Shown here: positions 1 to 7,119 of the stretch, in pieces | Numbering within the stretch: position 1 is the stretch's first letter | Layout of the letters: every line of letters begins with the position of its first letter | Source: SIG622 sp045596605 | GTDB taxonomy: Bacteria > Bacillota > Clostridia > Oscillospirales > CAG-382 | Assembly: GCA_045596605.1 (NCBI GenBank) | Contig: JAZOCR010000114.1 | Coordinates: 1-14,918 of the forward strand | Direction: 5' to 3' | Length of the DNA: 14,918 nucleotides | Translations under genes and position numbers: made by a program | Notes under the pieces: generated by a model | Databases searched by the model: none | What the model saw: only the letters and a program-made list of their open reading frames with translations | Told to the model about the DNA's origin: nothing

Positions 1-49
1 CTCCCTCAGCCACCTTCGGTGTCAGCTCCCTCTCGGAGGGAGCCTTTTT
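1..49. repeat. Palindromic intergenic element with terminator-like hairpin, cut by window edge
   Basis: Two hairpins lie side by side. The first has a 4-bp stem (11-14 with 18-21, loop TTC). The second has an 8-bp stem (GCTCCCTC at 25-32 with GAGGGAGC at 36-43, loop TCG) followed by a T run at 45-49, so it could stop + strand transcription arriving from outside the window. The wording (CTCCCTCAG, then a small hairpin, then a GCTCCCTC/GAGGGAGC hairpin) resembles a short palindromic repeat I recall being dispersed between genes in many gut Clostridia. That is memory, not a search. No second copy is seen in this window. Confidence 0.5.
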
Positions 50-134
50 AGCAATTACCACTTTATCTTTCAAAATCAACTTGGTTCCTCGCTCTGCTCG
101 GATAAAGAAACCGGGCAAAGCTAAAGCTTTTTGG

Positions 135-163
135 AACCACCGGCACTGCCGGTGGTTTTCTTT
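135..163 (+). terminator. Rho-independent terminator hairpin, + strand
   Basis: A perfect 10-bp GC-rich stem pairs 135-144 with 148-157 around the 3-nt loop ACT, followed by TTCTTT. No + strand gene ends within the window before it, so it would serve a gene left of the edge or belong to the intergenic repeat block at 1-165. Nearby inverted stretches (TGGTTCC at 82-88 against GGAACCA at 133-139) suggest the 80-165 segment can fold into a larger structure. Confidence 0.55.
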
Positions 164-169
164 ATACAA

Positions 170-207
170 AAGGAACTACCGATAAACCTTTATAGGCTTA
201 TCGGTAG
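170..207 (-). terminator. Rho-independent terminator of the typA operon
   Basis: Stem of 13 pairs with one internal mismatch (176-189 with 194-207, loop TTAT). Read on the - strand it is followed by a T-rich stretch, TTCCTTTT. It lies just past the stop codon of the 201-residue membrane protein and probably ends the transcript that starts at the typA promoter. Confidence 0.75.
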
Positions 208-220
208 CTTCACATAATAA

Positions 221-826
221 TCAGTCTATTTCTTCAAATTCAATTATTTCTTTGAGTCTGTCGGGGGTGTTTTTCACATCCTTGATTTCAAAATCTCCAT
301 ATGGCGTGCGTAAAAATGTAGCTTTATCCTTTAAGATAAAAAATGCTGCTCTGCACGGCTTTGCGTCGTTTTTCGGCTTATCGTATGTATCACATATTTT
401 CGCCGTTCCCGTATCGTTGAGATATTGCTCCATATAGGGACATTGCCAATCAGAGCTGTCAAGCTCCTTGTCCGGAACTACAAAACCGCTCCAGTCAATT
501 TCAAAAGGTGCGACGCTCAAGCTCATTTCAACAAGGTACCACTTTTCGTTAAAGTCATAGCATTCAAAGAGGCTTACAACGGACTTTTTCTCCGTATCGC
601 CTGCGTTTGCGCTATTAACTGCTTGTACTGCGCTAAAATCTTTATTCTTGTTTTTTCTGTATTTCAAAAGGTTCAAAACAACGTTTGTCAAAGAAAGCAG
701 TGCCACAAGTGCATTAAGGAGAATTATCCATATGCTGTCCTTCGCCGCAATTCTCAAAGCAGTAAGCACAATCCAAATACACGAAACGGCAAGCCACAAA
801 ATAATAACAAGCTTATTATTTTTCAT
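221..826 (-). CDS. Hypothetical protein with two N-terminal membrane helices
   Basis: 201 residues; family not recognised. Two hydrophobic segments (about residues 6-28 and 31-56) form a likely helical hairpin in the membrane. A short basic stretch (KYRKNKNK, 55-62) follows, then a soluble domain of about 130 residues rich in acidic and aromatic residues. By the positive-inside rule the soluble part is probably cytoplasmic. No catalytic motif is evident. The ATG is preceded by a strong GAGGGGG ribosome binding site at about 8 nt. The gene lies 21 nt behind the HAD hydrolase stop codon with no promoter or terminator between them, and a terminator follows it, so it looks like the last gene of the typA operon. 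The reading frame is well supported; the function is unknown. Confidence 0.8.
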   Translation of the reverse strand: MKNNKLVIILWLAVSCIWIVLTALRIAAKDSIWIILLNALVALLSLTNVVLNLLKYRKNKNKDFSAVQAVNSANAGDTEKKSVVSLFECYDFNEKWYLVEMSLSVAPFEIDWSGFVVPDKELDSSDWQCPYMEQYLNDTGTAKICDTYDKPKNDAKPCRAAFFILKDKATFLRTPYGDFEIKDVKNTPDRLKEIIEFEEID

Positions 827-847
827 ATCTTTTCCCCCTCTATGAAA

Positions 848-1531
848 TTACAATATTCCTTTGATTTCCGAAAGCGAATTTACCACGTAATCAGCGCCAA
901 GATTTTCCGGCACATCTGCCTTTGCGTAGTTAAACCACACGGTATGGAGTCCGTACTCTATGCCGCCGAAGATGTCTGCGGTAAGTGAGTCGCCGATAAT
1001 TACGGCTTCATTTCTCGATATATCGGGAAGCTCATTGAAGCAGGCGTCAAAAAATTCACGGCTCGGCTTTGAATGTCCTATCTTTTCCGAAATAAACAGC
1101 TTTGAAAAGTATTTCATCATACCCACGTTAGAAAGGCGCTTTATCTGCTGCTCGTATGGGGCGTTGCTTGCGGCGCACAGGGTATATTTACCGTAGAGGT
1201 AGTCAAGTGTTTCAAAGGCTCCGTCAACCGGTCTTGCGCTTGTCTGAAGTGCGGTGAGAAACTCTTTTTCAAAGGCTTCGCCGTCAAGGGCTATGCCGAG
1301 TTCTTTGAAGATGAGCTGCCAGCGTGTTCTGTGTAGCTCTGCCTTGGTAAGCTCTGCTGTTTCTATTTTTCTCCAGAGGCTGTCGTTAATGCGCAGGAAG
1401 GTATCAAACATTTCATCACCAGGAGTAATGCCGTGAGCCTCAAGGCATTTTTCCATTGCCGCCTTTGCTCCCTTATTGAAGTCAAGAAGCGTATTATCGA
1501 TATCAAAGAGTATAACCTTTATACCGTTCAT
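848..1531 (-). CDS. HAD-superfamily hydrolase, YjjG/YfnB-type nucleotidase
   Basis: 227 residues from the ATG at 1531, matching the 225-235 usual for YjjG/YfnB proteins. All four HAD motifs are present: motif I DIDNT with nucleophile Asp10 and acid/base Asp12; motif II Ser122 in CAASNAP; motif III Lys155 in GHSKPSREF; motif IV GDSLTADI with Asp181 and Asp186, which bind magnesium. Residues 15-100 form the helical C1 cap. Known YjjG members hydrolyse (non-canonical) pyrimidine nucleoside monophosphates in the cytoplasm; that role here is inferred from the family. The frame stays open upstream to a TTG at 1573, but the ATG at 1531 places motif I at the usual position and lies 4 nt after the typA stop, suggesting translational coupling. 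The RBS is weak (AAGAAG inside the end of typA), which fits coupling. Confidence 0.88.
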   Translation of the reverse strand: MNGIKVILFDIDNTLLDFNKGAKAAMEKCLEAHGITPGDEMFDTFLRINDSLWRKIETAELTKAELHRTRWQLIFKELGIALDGEAFEKEFLTALQTSARPVDGAFETLDYLYGKYTLCAASNAPYEQQIKRLSNVGMMKYFSKLFISEKIGHSKPSREFFDACFNELPDISRNEAVIIGDSLTADIFGGIEYGLHTVWFNYAKADVPENLGADYVVNSLSEIKGIL

Positions 1532-1535
1532 CCGC

Positions 1536-3359
1536 TTACTTCTTAAGCTTTGCATTGGCTTTTGCTCTGTCAACGTTATTGAGGATTGCCTTACGAAGTC
1601 TTATATTCTTGGGAGTAACCTCGATAAGCTCGTCCTCGTTTATATACTCTATTGCTTCTTCAAGAGAGAAGAATTTGGGAGTGATAAGGCGGAGTGCTTC
1701 GTCGGCTCCTGTTGAACGAACGGCAGTCATATGCTTCTTCTTGCAGACGTTTACAACTATATCGTCGCTTTTGGGAGTTTCGCCGACTATCTGTCCCTCG
1801 TAGACGTTCATAGCTTCCTTTATAAACATTACGCCTCTGTCCTGAACCTGGAAGATGCCGTATCTTGTAGTAACGCCATTTTCATATGCGATGAGAGAGC
1901 CCGAATCACGCTTTATAATTTCGCCTCGTACCGGCTCGTAGTCGTGGAATATAGAGGATATAATACCCTCTCCGTGGGTATCGGTGAGAAATTCGTTACG
2001 GTAACCGAAAAGTCCTCTTGTAGGGATATGGTACTGAAGCTTCATTCTGTCGCCTCTGGGCTGCATATCCACGAGCTCGCCCTTACGCTCACCAAGTCGC
2101 TGCATTACTGCGCCCATATATATTTCCGGCACTTCGCAGATAACCTCTTCAATAGGCTCACACTCTACGCCGTCTATCTCTTTGGTGAGAACCTTGGGGG
2201 CACTTACCTGGAATTCGTAGCCCTCACGGCGCATTGTTTCAATAAGGATAGAAAGATGCATTTCGCCTCTGCCTGCAACCTTAAAGCTTTCGGTGGAGTC
2301 GGTTTCGGAAACACGAAGTGACACGTCCTTGAGAAGCTCCTTGAAGAGTCTTGCACGAAGGTGTCTTGAGGTACAGAACTTACCCTCCTGACCTGCAAAG
2401 GGTGAATCGTTTACCGAGAATGTCATTTCAAGAGTAGGCTCGGAAATCTTCACAAAGGGAAGTGCCTCAGGTGCGAGAAGGTCACAGATTGTATCACCGA
2501 TAGTAACGTCTGCAATACCGGAAATACATACTATATCACCTGCACTTACCTCGTCAACTGTGTTCTTACCAAGTCCGTCTATCTGATAAAGGTTTACTAT
2601 TTTTGAGCGGTAGTCCTCGTGGGCTCCGTTGAAGTTTGACACCATAACCTCTGCGTTTTTCTTTATAGTACCACGCTCAACTCTGCCGATTGCAATTCTG
2701 CCGACGTATTCGTTATAGTCGATAGAGGAAACAAGCATCTGACTTGCGCCCTCGGTGTCAACCTCGGGAGGATCGATATGGCTTACAATGGTTTCAAAAA
2801 GTGCGGTAAGGTCAGCGTCCTGCTGTTCTGCGCTGAGAGAAGCAGTTCCGTTTCTACCGGAGCAGAATACTATCGGGCTGTTTATCTGGTCGTCGTCTGC
2901 GTCAAGGTCGATAAAGAGCTCAAGCACCTCATCAATAACCTCGTTTATTCTTGCGCCGGGCTTATCTATTTTATTTACAACGATAACTACCTTATGACCG
3001 AGCTCGAGAGCCTTGCCGAGAACGAATCTCGTCTGAGACATAGGTCCTTCCTGTGCGTCAACGAGAAGCACGACACCGTCAACCATTTTAAGTATTCTCT
3101 CAACCTCACCACCGAAGTCTGCGTGTCCGGGGGTGTCTACTACATTGATTTTTATATCTTTATAAATAAGTGAGGTATTCTTTGCAAGAATGGTAATTCC
3201 TCTTTCCTTTTCGAGGTCGTTGGAGTCCATTACACGCTCCTCTACCACCTGATTTTCTCTGAAGGTACCGCTTTGCTTTAGCATTTCATCAACGAGAGTT
3301 GTCTTGCCATGGTCAACGTGGGCAACTATTGCGATGTTTCTAAGGTCGTTTCTTATCAT
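1536..3359 (-). CDS. typA: Translational GTPase TypA/BipA
   Basis: 607 residues, the full length of TypA/BipA, a ribosome-associated GTPase of the EF-G class needed for ribosome assembly and stress adaptation. The G domain is at the N terminus: P-loop AHVDHGKTT (13-21), switch I RGIT (53-56), DTPGH (75-79), NKID (129-132) and CSGRNG as G5. EF-Tu domain II, EF-G-like domains III and V and the TypA-specific C-terminal domain follow (for example RGLFGYRNEFLTDT and the basic tail ending AKANAKLKK). The ATG at 3359 has an AAAGGAA ribosome binding site and a near-consensus promoter 57 nt upstream. It is the first gene of a likely operon with the HAD nucleotidase and the 201-residue membrane protein. 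Confidence 0.97.
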   Translation of the reverse strand: MIRNDLRNIAIVAHVDHGKTTLVDEMLKQSGTFRENQVVEERVMDSNDLEKERGITILAKNTSLIYKDIKINVVDTPGHADFGGEVERILKMVDGVVLLVDAQEGPMSQTRFVLGKALELGHKVVIVVNKIDKPGARINEVIDEVLELFIDLDADDDQINSPIVFCSGRNGTASLSAEQQDADLTALFETIVSHIDPPEVDTEGASQMLVSSIDYNEYVGRIAIGRVERGTIKKNAEVMVSNFNGAHEDYRSKIVNLYQIDGLGKNTVDEVSAGDIVCISGIADVTIGDTICDLLAPEALPFVKISEPTLEMTFSVNDSPFAGQEGKFCTSRHLRARLFKELLKDVSLRVSETDSTESFKVAGRGEMHLSILIETMRREGYEFQVSAPKVLTKEIDGVECEPIEEVICEVPEIYMGAVMQRLGERKGELVDMQPRGDRMKLQYHIPTRGLFGYRNEFLTDTHGEGIISSIFHDYEPVRGEIIKRDSGSLIAYENGVTTRYGIFQVQDRGVMFIKEAMNVYEGQIVGETPKSDDIVVNVCKKKHMTAVRSTGADEALRLITPKFFSLEEAIEYINEDELIEVTPKNIRLRKAILNNVDRAKANAKLKK

Positions 3360-3415
3360 TTAAGTATTCCTTTCCGCTCACAGCAGATTTATTTTCTTTT
3401 TCTTCACAACCATAA

Positions 3416-3444
3416 ATTATATAACATATTTTCCCCGCAGTCAA
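3416..3444 (-). promoter_or_regulatory. Sigma-A promoter of typA
   Basis: On the - strand a -35 box TTGACT (3439-3444) and a perfect -10 box TATAAT (3416-3421) are separated by exactly 17 bp. Transcription would start near 3409, giving a leader of about 50 nt before the typA ATG. A 10-bp palindrome TATACGTATA (3450-3459) lies just upstream of the -35 box. Confidence 0.85.
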
Positions 3445-3460
3445 AGGGATATACGTATAA

Positions 3461-3489
3461 TTTACATTTTTTGCAAAATAGATTAACAT
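3461..3489 (+). promoter_or_regulatory. Weak candidate promoter for the 181-aa gene
   Basis: TTTACA (3461-3466), 17 bp, then TAACAT (3484-3489). An alternative -10 TATAAA sits at 3490-3495 without a good -35 box. The start site would fall near 3495-3502, just before the inverted repeat at 3512-3559. The match is weak. Confidence 0.25.
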
Positions 3490-3511
3490 TATAAATTAAA
3501 TCCCACTCCGA

Positions 3512-3559
3512 ATATTTCCCGTTTTCACAGAATAAGCATTAAATAAAAACGGGAGATAT
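3512..3559 (+). promoter_or_regulatory. 14-bp inverted repeat enclosing the ribosome binding site
   Basis: The segment 3512-3525 pairs with 3546-3559 over 14 positions (13 Watson-Crick pairs and one G-U), around a 20-nt AT-rich loop. The 3' arm contains the Shine-Dalgarno GGGAG (3551-3555) that serves the ATG at 3563, so a folded transcript would hide it. Neither strand has a T run after the stem, so it is not a terminator. It could control translation by RNA folding, or be an operator for a dimeric protein. Confidence 0.55.
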
Positions 3560-3562
3560 GAG

Positions 3563-4108
3563 ATGATTTCGGCAAGTCCAATAATGTGTGCTGCATCAAA
3601 GGCACTACGCTGTGCCGCATTCGAGGTGCGCTGCGGGCGCTTTGACACTGCGTCCTTTTTTACGGTATTATCCGGGGCAAAATTTCAGATTGCGTCGGAA
3701 AGAAAATATTTAAAAACCGCCAAAGAGCTCTCGGTGGTGCTAGACAGAGGAGAGGCTCTGTACTTCTCTCTTTTGTCAGCTTTTGAAAACAAAAAGCAGA
3801 TATTTGCATCTACTGAAAGTGAAGTATACCGCACAAGTGCAAATCTCAGCATACGTAGCTTTTTGCTTTTTGACAACGCCATATCGCAAGGTGAGAAAGC
3901 ATCCTTTGTAAGAAAGGCAGATATACTGCGCTCGGACATAGAAAAATTCTGCACTGCATCAAGACTATACCGTTTTCGTGCCCTTTCAAGGAACGGGAGC
4001 ATTACAAAGGCTCTTTTTGAAATTGAATTTATCTGCATGTGCACAGACGCTGCCGAGAGGTGCTTGCGACTCATAGGGGCGTATAACAGGCTTTTATACA
4101 TAAAATAG
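3563..4108 (+). CDS. Hypothetical protein, 181 residues
   Basis: Not recognised. The sequence looks mostly helical, is rich in Ala, Ser, Arg and Phe, and has five Cys residues with no metal-binding spacing; there is no signal peptide or clear membrane helix. The ATG at 3563 has a good GGGAG ribosome binding site at 7 nt, which favours this frame over the 145-residue open frame on the opposite strand (3685-4122) that has none. The RBS lies inside a 14-bp inverted repeat, so translation may be controlled. It is followed 74 nt later by the pseudouridine synthase on the same strand with no terminator between, so the two may be cotranscribed. Function unknown; whether it is a real gene is likely but not certain. 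Confidence 0.65.
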   Translation: MISASPIMCAASKALRCAAFEVRCGRFDTASFFTVLSGAKFQIASERKYLKTAKELSVVLDRGEALYFSLLSAFENKKQIFASTESEVYRTSANLSIRSFLLFDNAISQGEKASFVRKADILRSDIEKFCTASRLYRFRALSRNGSITKALFEIEFICMCTDAAERCLRLIGAYNRLLYIK

Positions 4109-4182
4109 TTTACTTTATCCACTTGAAATTTCCGTCTGTTTCTGTTACCATTATAAAAAACAACAGTACAGGAAGCGGTAAA

Positions 4183-4878
4183 ATGCCAAAAATACTATAT
4201 GAGGACAAATACATAATAGGCTGCGAAAAGCCGGCAGGTGTTCTTTCAGCGCCGGCACCGAACGGTGACGAGTGTATTGCAGACATTATAGGTGAGATGT
4301 GCAAAATAAAAAATCCCGGAATAATTCACAGACTCGACCGAGGTGTTTCAGGGGTAATGATACTTGCGAAGCGTCAGGACGCCGCAGGGAAATTTTCTGC
4401 GCTTATTTCCGAGAGGGCTGTAGTAAAGGAGTATCTTGCGATTGTTCACGGAGTACCGGGCGAGGAAAAAGGAATTTACAAGGATTTGCTTTTCCGTGAT
4501 TCACTTTCAAATAAAACCTTTGTTACTGACAAAATGAGAAAGGGTGTGCGTGATGCCTCCCTTGAATACAGGGTGCTTGCAAGCAGCGAAAGTGAAGACG
4601 GCACTCTTTCTCTCGTGCGCATAAAGCTCCACACCGGAAGAACTCACCAGATAAGGGTTCAGTTTGCCTCACGTAAGACTCCCCTTTTCGGTGACGGTAA
4701 ATACGGAAGCCACACAAACAGAGGAAGTATTGCGCTTTTCTCGGCAAGACTTGCCTTTACTCATCCTTTTACAAAAAAGCAGGTGGATATAAAATCTCTT
4801 CCCGATGTGTCCATATACCCCTGGGCGCTTTTTGAGGATAAGCTTTGCGAGAAAGTTTTCGAGGGGAATATTCTTTAA
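4183..4878 (+). CDS. RluA-family RNA pseudouridine synthase
   Basis: 231 residues. The enzyme converts specific uridines in rRNA or tRNA to pseudouridine. Catalytic Asp52 lies in IIHRLDRGVSG (47-57), the RluA signature. The conserved KLHTGRTHQIRVQF block (148-161) and FGDGKYG (169-175) follow. There is no S4 RNA-binding domain, as in short RluA/YlyB-like members, so the target site cannot be named from sequence. The ATG at 4183 has AGGAAG at 7 nt. The frame stays open upstream to a TTG at 4123, but those 20 residues are not family-like. A -10-like TATAAA at 4152-4157 could give the gene its own weak promoter. A strong terminator follows at 4890-4917. Confidence 0.93.
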   Translation: MPKILYEDKYIIGCEKPAGVLSAPAPNGDECIADIIGEMCKIKNPGIIHRLDRGVSGVMILAKRQDAAGKFSALISERAVVKEYLAIVHGVPGEEKGIYKDLLFRDSLSNKTFVTDKMRKGVRDASLEYRVLASSESEDGTLSLVRIKLHTGRTHQIRVQFASRKTPLFGDGKYGSHTNRGSIALFSARLAFTHPFTKKQVDIKSLPDVSIYPWALFEDKLCEKVFEGNIL

Positions 4879-4884
4879 GTCAAA

Positions 4885-4925
4885 TAAAAAAGTCATAGCC
4901 GTTTTTGGCTATGACTTCTTTTTTT
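4885..4925. terminator. Bidirectional terminator between convergent genes
   Basis: An 11-bp perfect stem (4890-4900 with 4907-4917, loop GTTTTT) is flanked by T8 on the + side and A6 (T6 on the - strand) on the other. It separates the pseudouridine synthase (+) from the single-TM protein gene (-), whose stop codon is only 8 nt away. Confidence 0.9.
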
Positions 4926-4932
4926 GCATTTA

Positions 4933-5589
4933 TCAATACTCCACAAGGTCACGGAAAAACTTTACATTGTTTTCGTAGTACTCCGGGTCGTCCTTACGGC
5001 TCACAAGGGTGTTTTCGGTGCGCATATTTCTTATGCATACTATCGAATTTTCAGGATAGAAATTCAGAGTTGTATTCATATAGGAAAACATCTCGCTTAT
5101 GGGCAAGCCGTATTCATCAATGGCATACTCCGGCACCTGGTCAAGCACCTGGTCAAGGGGGCGCATCATAGTTTTATACTGCTCGTAGATATATGGGTGA
5201 AGAATATATATTACCGAATCGCCTGCCGACAGCTCTATTTCAAGTCTTTGGATTTCCTCGTTTTGCGCCACCGGGTCAAAGTATTCGTACTCGCCGTCCT
5301 TACCGGCGATATTAAGTACGAGCTGGAAAACGCTTACAAGCTTTTCTCCGTCGCCGTTATAATCCTCGCTCATTATATTTTCAAGTGTTTTTTCTCTGTA
5401 CTCCTCTGCAATTTTAAAATTGCCTGCATACATAATCATTGCGTCGTATTCGACTTTTTTTGCACACTGTGTGATGCAGATAAGTGCAATCACAAATGCG
5501 AACACGCCTATTATGGTATGCCATTTATAGTGATACCAATAGTTTTCTATTTTTTGCACAAAAGTCATCTGAATTTTGTTGTTATCCAT
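4933..5589 (-). CDS. Hypothetical single-pass membrane protein
   Basis: 218 residues; family not recognised. A short N-terminal cytoplasmic part (1-23, with Lys and His) precedes one hydrophobic helix (about 25-41). An acidic extracytoplasmic domain of about 175 residues follows, rich in Tyr, Glu and Asp. SEDYNGDGE resembles a calcium-binding loop but a single short match is weak. No catalytic motif is visible. The ATG at 5589 is the only plausible start, because an in-frame stop lies not far upstream. The nearest Shine-Dalgarno (GAAGGGA) is about 14 nt away, further than usual, so translation may be weak. It is transcribed alone from a good promoter (5628-5656) and ends at the bidirectional terminator. 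Confidence 0.82.
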   Translation of the reverse strand: MDNNKIQMTFVQKIENYWYHYKWHTIIGVFAFVIALICITQCAKKVEYDAMIMYAGNFKIAEEYREKTLENIMSEDYNGDGEKLVSVFQLVLNIAGKDGEYEYFDPVAQNEEIQRLEIELSAGDSVIYILHPYIYEQYKTMMRPLDQVLDQVPEYAIDEYGLPISEMFSYMNTTLNFYPENSIVCIRNMRTENTLVSRKDDPEYYENNVKFFRDLVEY

Positions 5590-5627
5590 GATTTCAAAAG
5601 AGTTCCCTTCGTAATTTTCTTATTTAT

Positions 5628-5656
5628 ATTGTAGCACACAAAACGCAAATAATCAA
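5628..5656 (-). promoter_or_regulatory. Sigma-A promoter of the single-TM protein gene
   Basis: On the - strand TTGATT (5651-5656) and TACAAT (5628-5633) are 17 bp apart. TGC directly before the -10 box makes it an extended -10 promoter. The start site would be near 5621, giving a leader of about 32 nt. Confidence 0.75.
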
Positions 5657-5716
5657 GCACTATCACACATTCATCGCATACTGCATAGAAAAAATTTACA
5701 AAAGTGCATAGTACAC

Positions 5717-5746
5717 AAAATTGCCTCCCGTTTTTTCGGGAGGCAA
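5717..5746 (-). terminator. Terminator of the stalk-domain protein gene
   Basis: A perfect 10-bp GC-rich stem pairs 5721-5730 with 5737-5746 around a 6-nt loop. On the - strand it is followed by TTTTGTGT. It lies 6 nt past the stop codon of the 404-residue secreted protein. The core CCTCCCG/CGGGAGG recurs in the terminator at 7073-7100. Confidence 0.85.
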
Positions 5747-5752
5747 CCTCTT

Positions 5753-6352
5753 TTACTCTTTAATTATTACGACCTCACGCTCGTCTTCCTTCCATTCGAT
5801 ATTTGCGCCGAGGTTTTCAACGATAAATCTTACGGGAGTGTAGGTTCTGCTGTTTTCGATAAAGGCAGGGCTGTCAAGCTTTACGTCCTCACCGTTTACC
5901 TTTGCGGTATCGGAGTCGATGTAAATGAGAATTTCTGTGTCGCCCTTTGTGATAGTTACCTTTCTTTCATCGTTATCCCAGCCTACCTTTGCACCGAGGT
6001 TTTCAGCAATAAATCTTGCAGGAAGCATTGTTCTGCCGTTGCGGATAATAGGTGCTACGTCGTTGGTAACTGCATCTCCGAATACGACTGCTTCTGTCTT
6101 GTCAATTGTAAGAGTGATACGCTCTGCAACCTCGTCGGCATTCAGCCAACTTGCATACAACTTTGTATCTGCATTGATTTTTGTTGTACCGAAGTTGAAT
6201 CTTTCTGTAAAGTAAAAGTATTCGTCCGTATACCAGCCGTCAAAGATATATCCTTCTTTTGTCGGATTTGCAGGTCTTACTGCAAGTGCGCCTTCTTTGA
6301 CGGTCTGAGTTTGGATTGCGTTTTCGCTGTTTGTATCAAACATAACCGAAAA
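5753..6352 (-). repeat. Stalk module, copy A (partner at 7120-7713)
   Basis: This coding segment (Flg_new repeat plus two stalk domains) is a direct repeat of 7120-7713. Over the last 133 residues the two products align without gaps and I count 108 identities. At DNA level 5811-5857 is identical to 7178-7224 (47 nt), at an offset of 1367. Confidence 0.85.
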
Positions 6353-6967
6353 AGTGCCATTATCTGACCAGATTGCTTTTATAACAGTATCTTCTCTAAT
6401 ATTTACCCACTCATTTGGAAGATACAATACTCCGTTAATTTCCCAGGCACTGAAATGCTTTCCCTCGGGTGCAGTAAATCTGAATGCACCGGGAAGATTA
6501 TAACTTCCTGTGGAGATTGCACCGTCTGACAAATAAGTTTCCGTGATAAAAGTACCACCGTTGGGGTCGTAGGTTATATCGCAGTCGTAAAAGGTATATG
6601 CCTCAACATTGTCGGTTTCGTAGCTCATACCACGGACCTTACGCTTGAGTCCATCACCGGGAATCAGCATATCCTGACTAAAGTCTACGTTTTCACGGTT
6701 ATAGGAAACAGTGAAGCTCACGGGTTCGTTTATAATTGCAACGTCGTCCTCTGCAGGTGTTCTAAGAACTACGATTTCGTAGTTTACCATCCAAGGCACA
6801 TAGGTTGGAACAGCCTCGGAAAGAGTGTCGTAATGAATCTCACCGACAGCAGCGGTATGCGTACAATTCTCATCATACGTGCAGGAGGGTATCGACGCCA
6901 AGGATACTGTGGAAAGTATACCTGAAACAAGGCAAAAAGCTACAAAAATTGAAGTGAGTCGTTTCAT
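5753..6967 (-). CDS. Secreted stalk-domain surface protein (InlB-like repeats plus Cu-amine-oxidase-like domains)
   Basis: 404 residues from the ATG at 6967, which has an AAAGGAG ribosome binding site. The frame continues 65 codons upstream, but through the promoter and without signal-peptide character. Layout: signal peptide 1-24 (cleavage near SLA-S); a Cys/His segment CTYDENCTHTAAVG (29-42) seen in Clostridia surface proteins; a degenerate InlB-B-like repeat (about 131-200); a Listeria-Bacteroides Flg_new repeat (206-274, with PTKEGYIFDGWYTD); and two copper-amine-oxidase N-terminal-like stalk domains (about 283-404, with TMLPARFIAENLGA and TYTPVRFIVENLGA). These domains usually mediate surface attachment or protein contact rather than catalysis. 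No enzyme domain is seen. The last 199 residues duplicate the end of the neighbouring SGNH hydrolase. Confidence 0.9.
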   Translation of the reverse strand: MKRLTSIFVAFCLVSGILSTVSLASIPSCTYDENCTHTAAVGEIHYDTLSEAVPTYVPWMVNYEIVVLRTPAEDDVAIINEPVSFTVSYNRENVDFSQDMLIPGDGLKRKVRGMSYETDNVEAYTFYDCDITYDPNGGTFITETYLSDGAISTGSYNLPGAFRFTAPEGKHFSAWEINGVLYLPNEWVNIREDTVIKAIWSDNGTFSVMFDTNSENAIQTQTVKEGALAVRPANPTKEGYIFDGWYTDEYFYFTERFNFGTTKINADTKLYASWLNADEVAERITLTIDKTEAVVFGDAVTNDVAPIIRNGRTMLPARFIAENLGAKVGWDNDERKVTITKGDTEILIYIDSDTAKVNGEDVKLDSPAFIENSRTYTPVRFIVENLGANIEWKEDEREVVIIKE

Positions 6968-7001
6968 ATTATTTCTCCTTTGATGTTTAAAGTACAAGAC
7001 A

Positions 7002-7030
7002 AGTATATACCAAATCTTTCTTTTTGTCAA
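7002..7030 (-). promoter_or_regulatory. Sigma-A promoter of the stalk-domain protein gene
   Basis: On the - strand a consensus -35 TTGACA (7025-7030) and TATACT (7002-7007) are separated by exactly 17 bp. The start site would be near 6995, about 28 nt before the ATG at 6967. It lies downstream of the SGNH hydrolase terminator, so this gene is transcribed separately. Confidence 0.88.
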
Positions 7031-7059
7031 CACAAAACACACTGTAGCTATCATTTTTT

Positions 7060-7100
7060 GGTAAAACAAAGCACCTCCCGCAGAAAAAACTGCGGGAGGT
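7060..7100 (-). terminator. Terminator of the SGNH hydrolase gene
   Basis: A perfect 11-bp GC-rich stem pairs 7073-7083 with 7090-7100 around a 6-nt A loop. On the - strand it is followed by GCTTTGTTTT. It begins 19 nt past the stop codon at 7120. Confidence 0.85.
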
Positions 7101-7119
7101 AATGTGAGCCGAGGAAAGA

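Noticed and set aside
425..988. 187-residue + strand open frame across the HAD and membrane-protein genes
   Set aside because: It runs antisense through the end of one conserved gene and most of another, has no ribosome binding site, and its composition looks like reverse-complement coding.
1731..2321. 196-residue + strand open frame inside typA
   Set aside because: It is antisense to conserved TypA sequence with no start signals; a shadow of the real gene.
3450..3459. 10-bp palindrome TATACGTATA next to the typA -35 box as an operator
   Set aside because: Short, AT-rich palindromes of this size are expected by chance in such intergenic DNA, and nothing else supports it.
3685..4122. 145-residue open frame on the - strand opposite the 181-residue gene
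   Set aside because: It has no ribosome binding site or promoter and overlaps almost all of the + strand frame, which has a good GGGAG. I treat it as a shadow, though the + frame is itself an unknown protein.
5721..7100. Similar CCTCCCG terminator stems after both stalk genes as a duplicated regulatory element
   Set aside because: Only about seven bases are shared and the loops and tails differ; both work simply as terminators.
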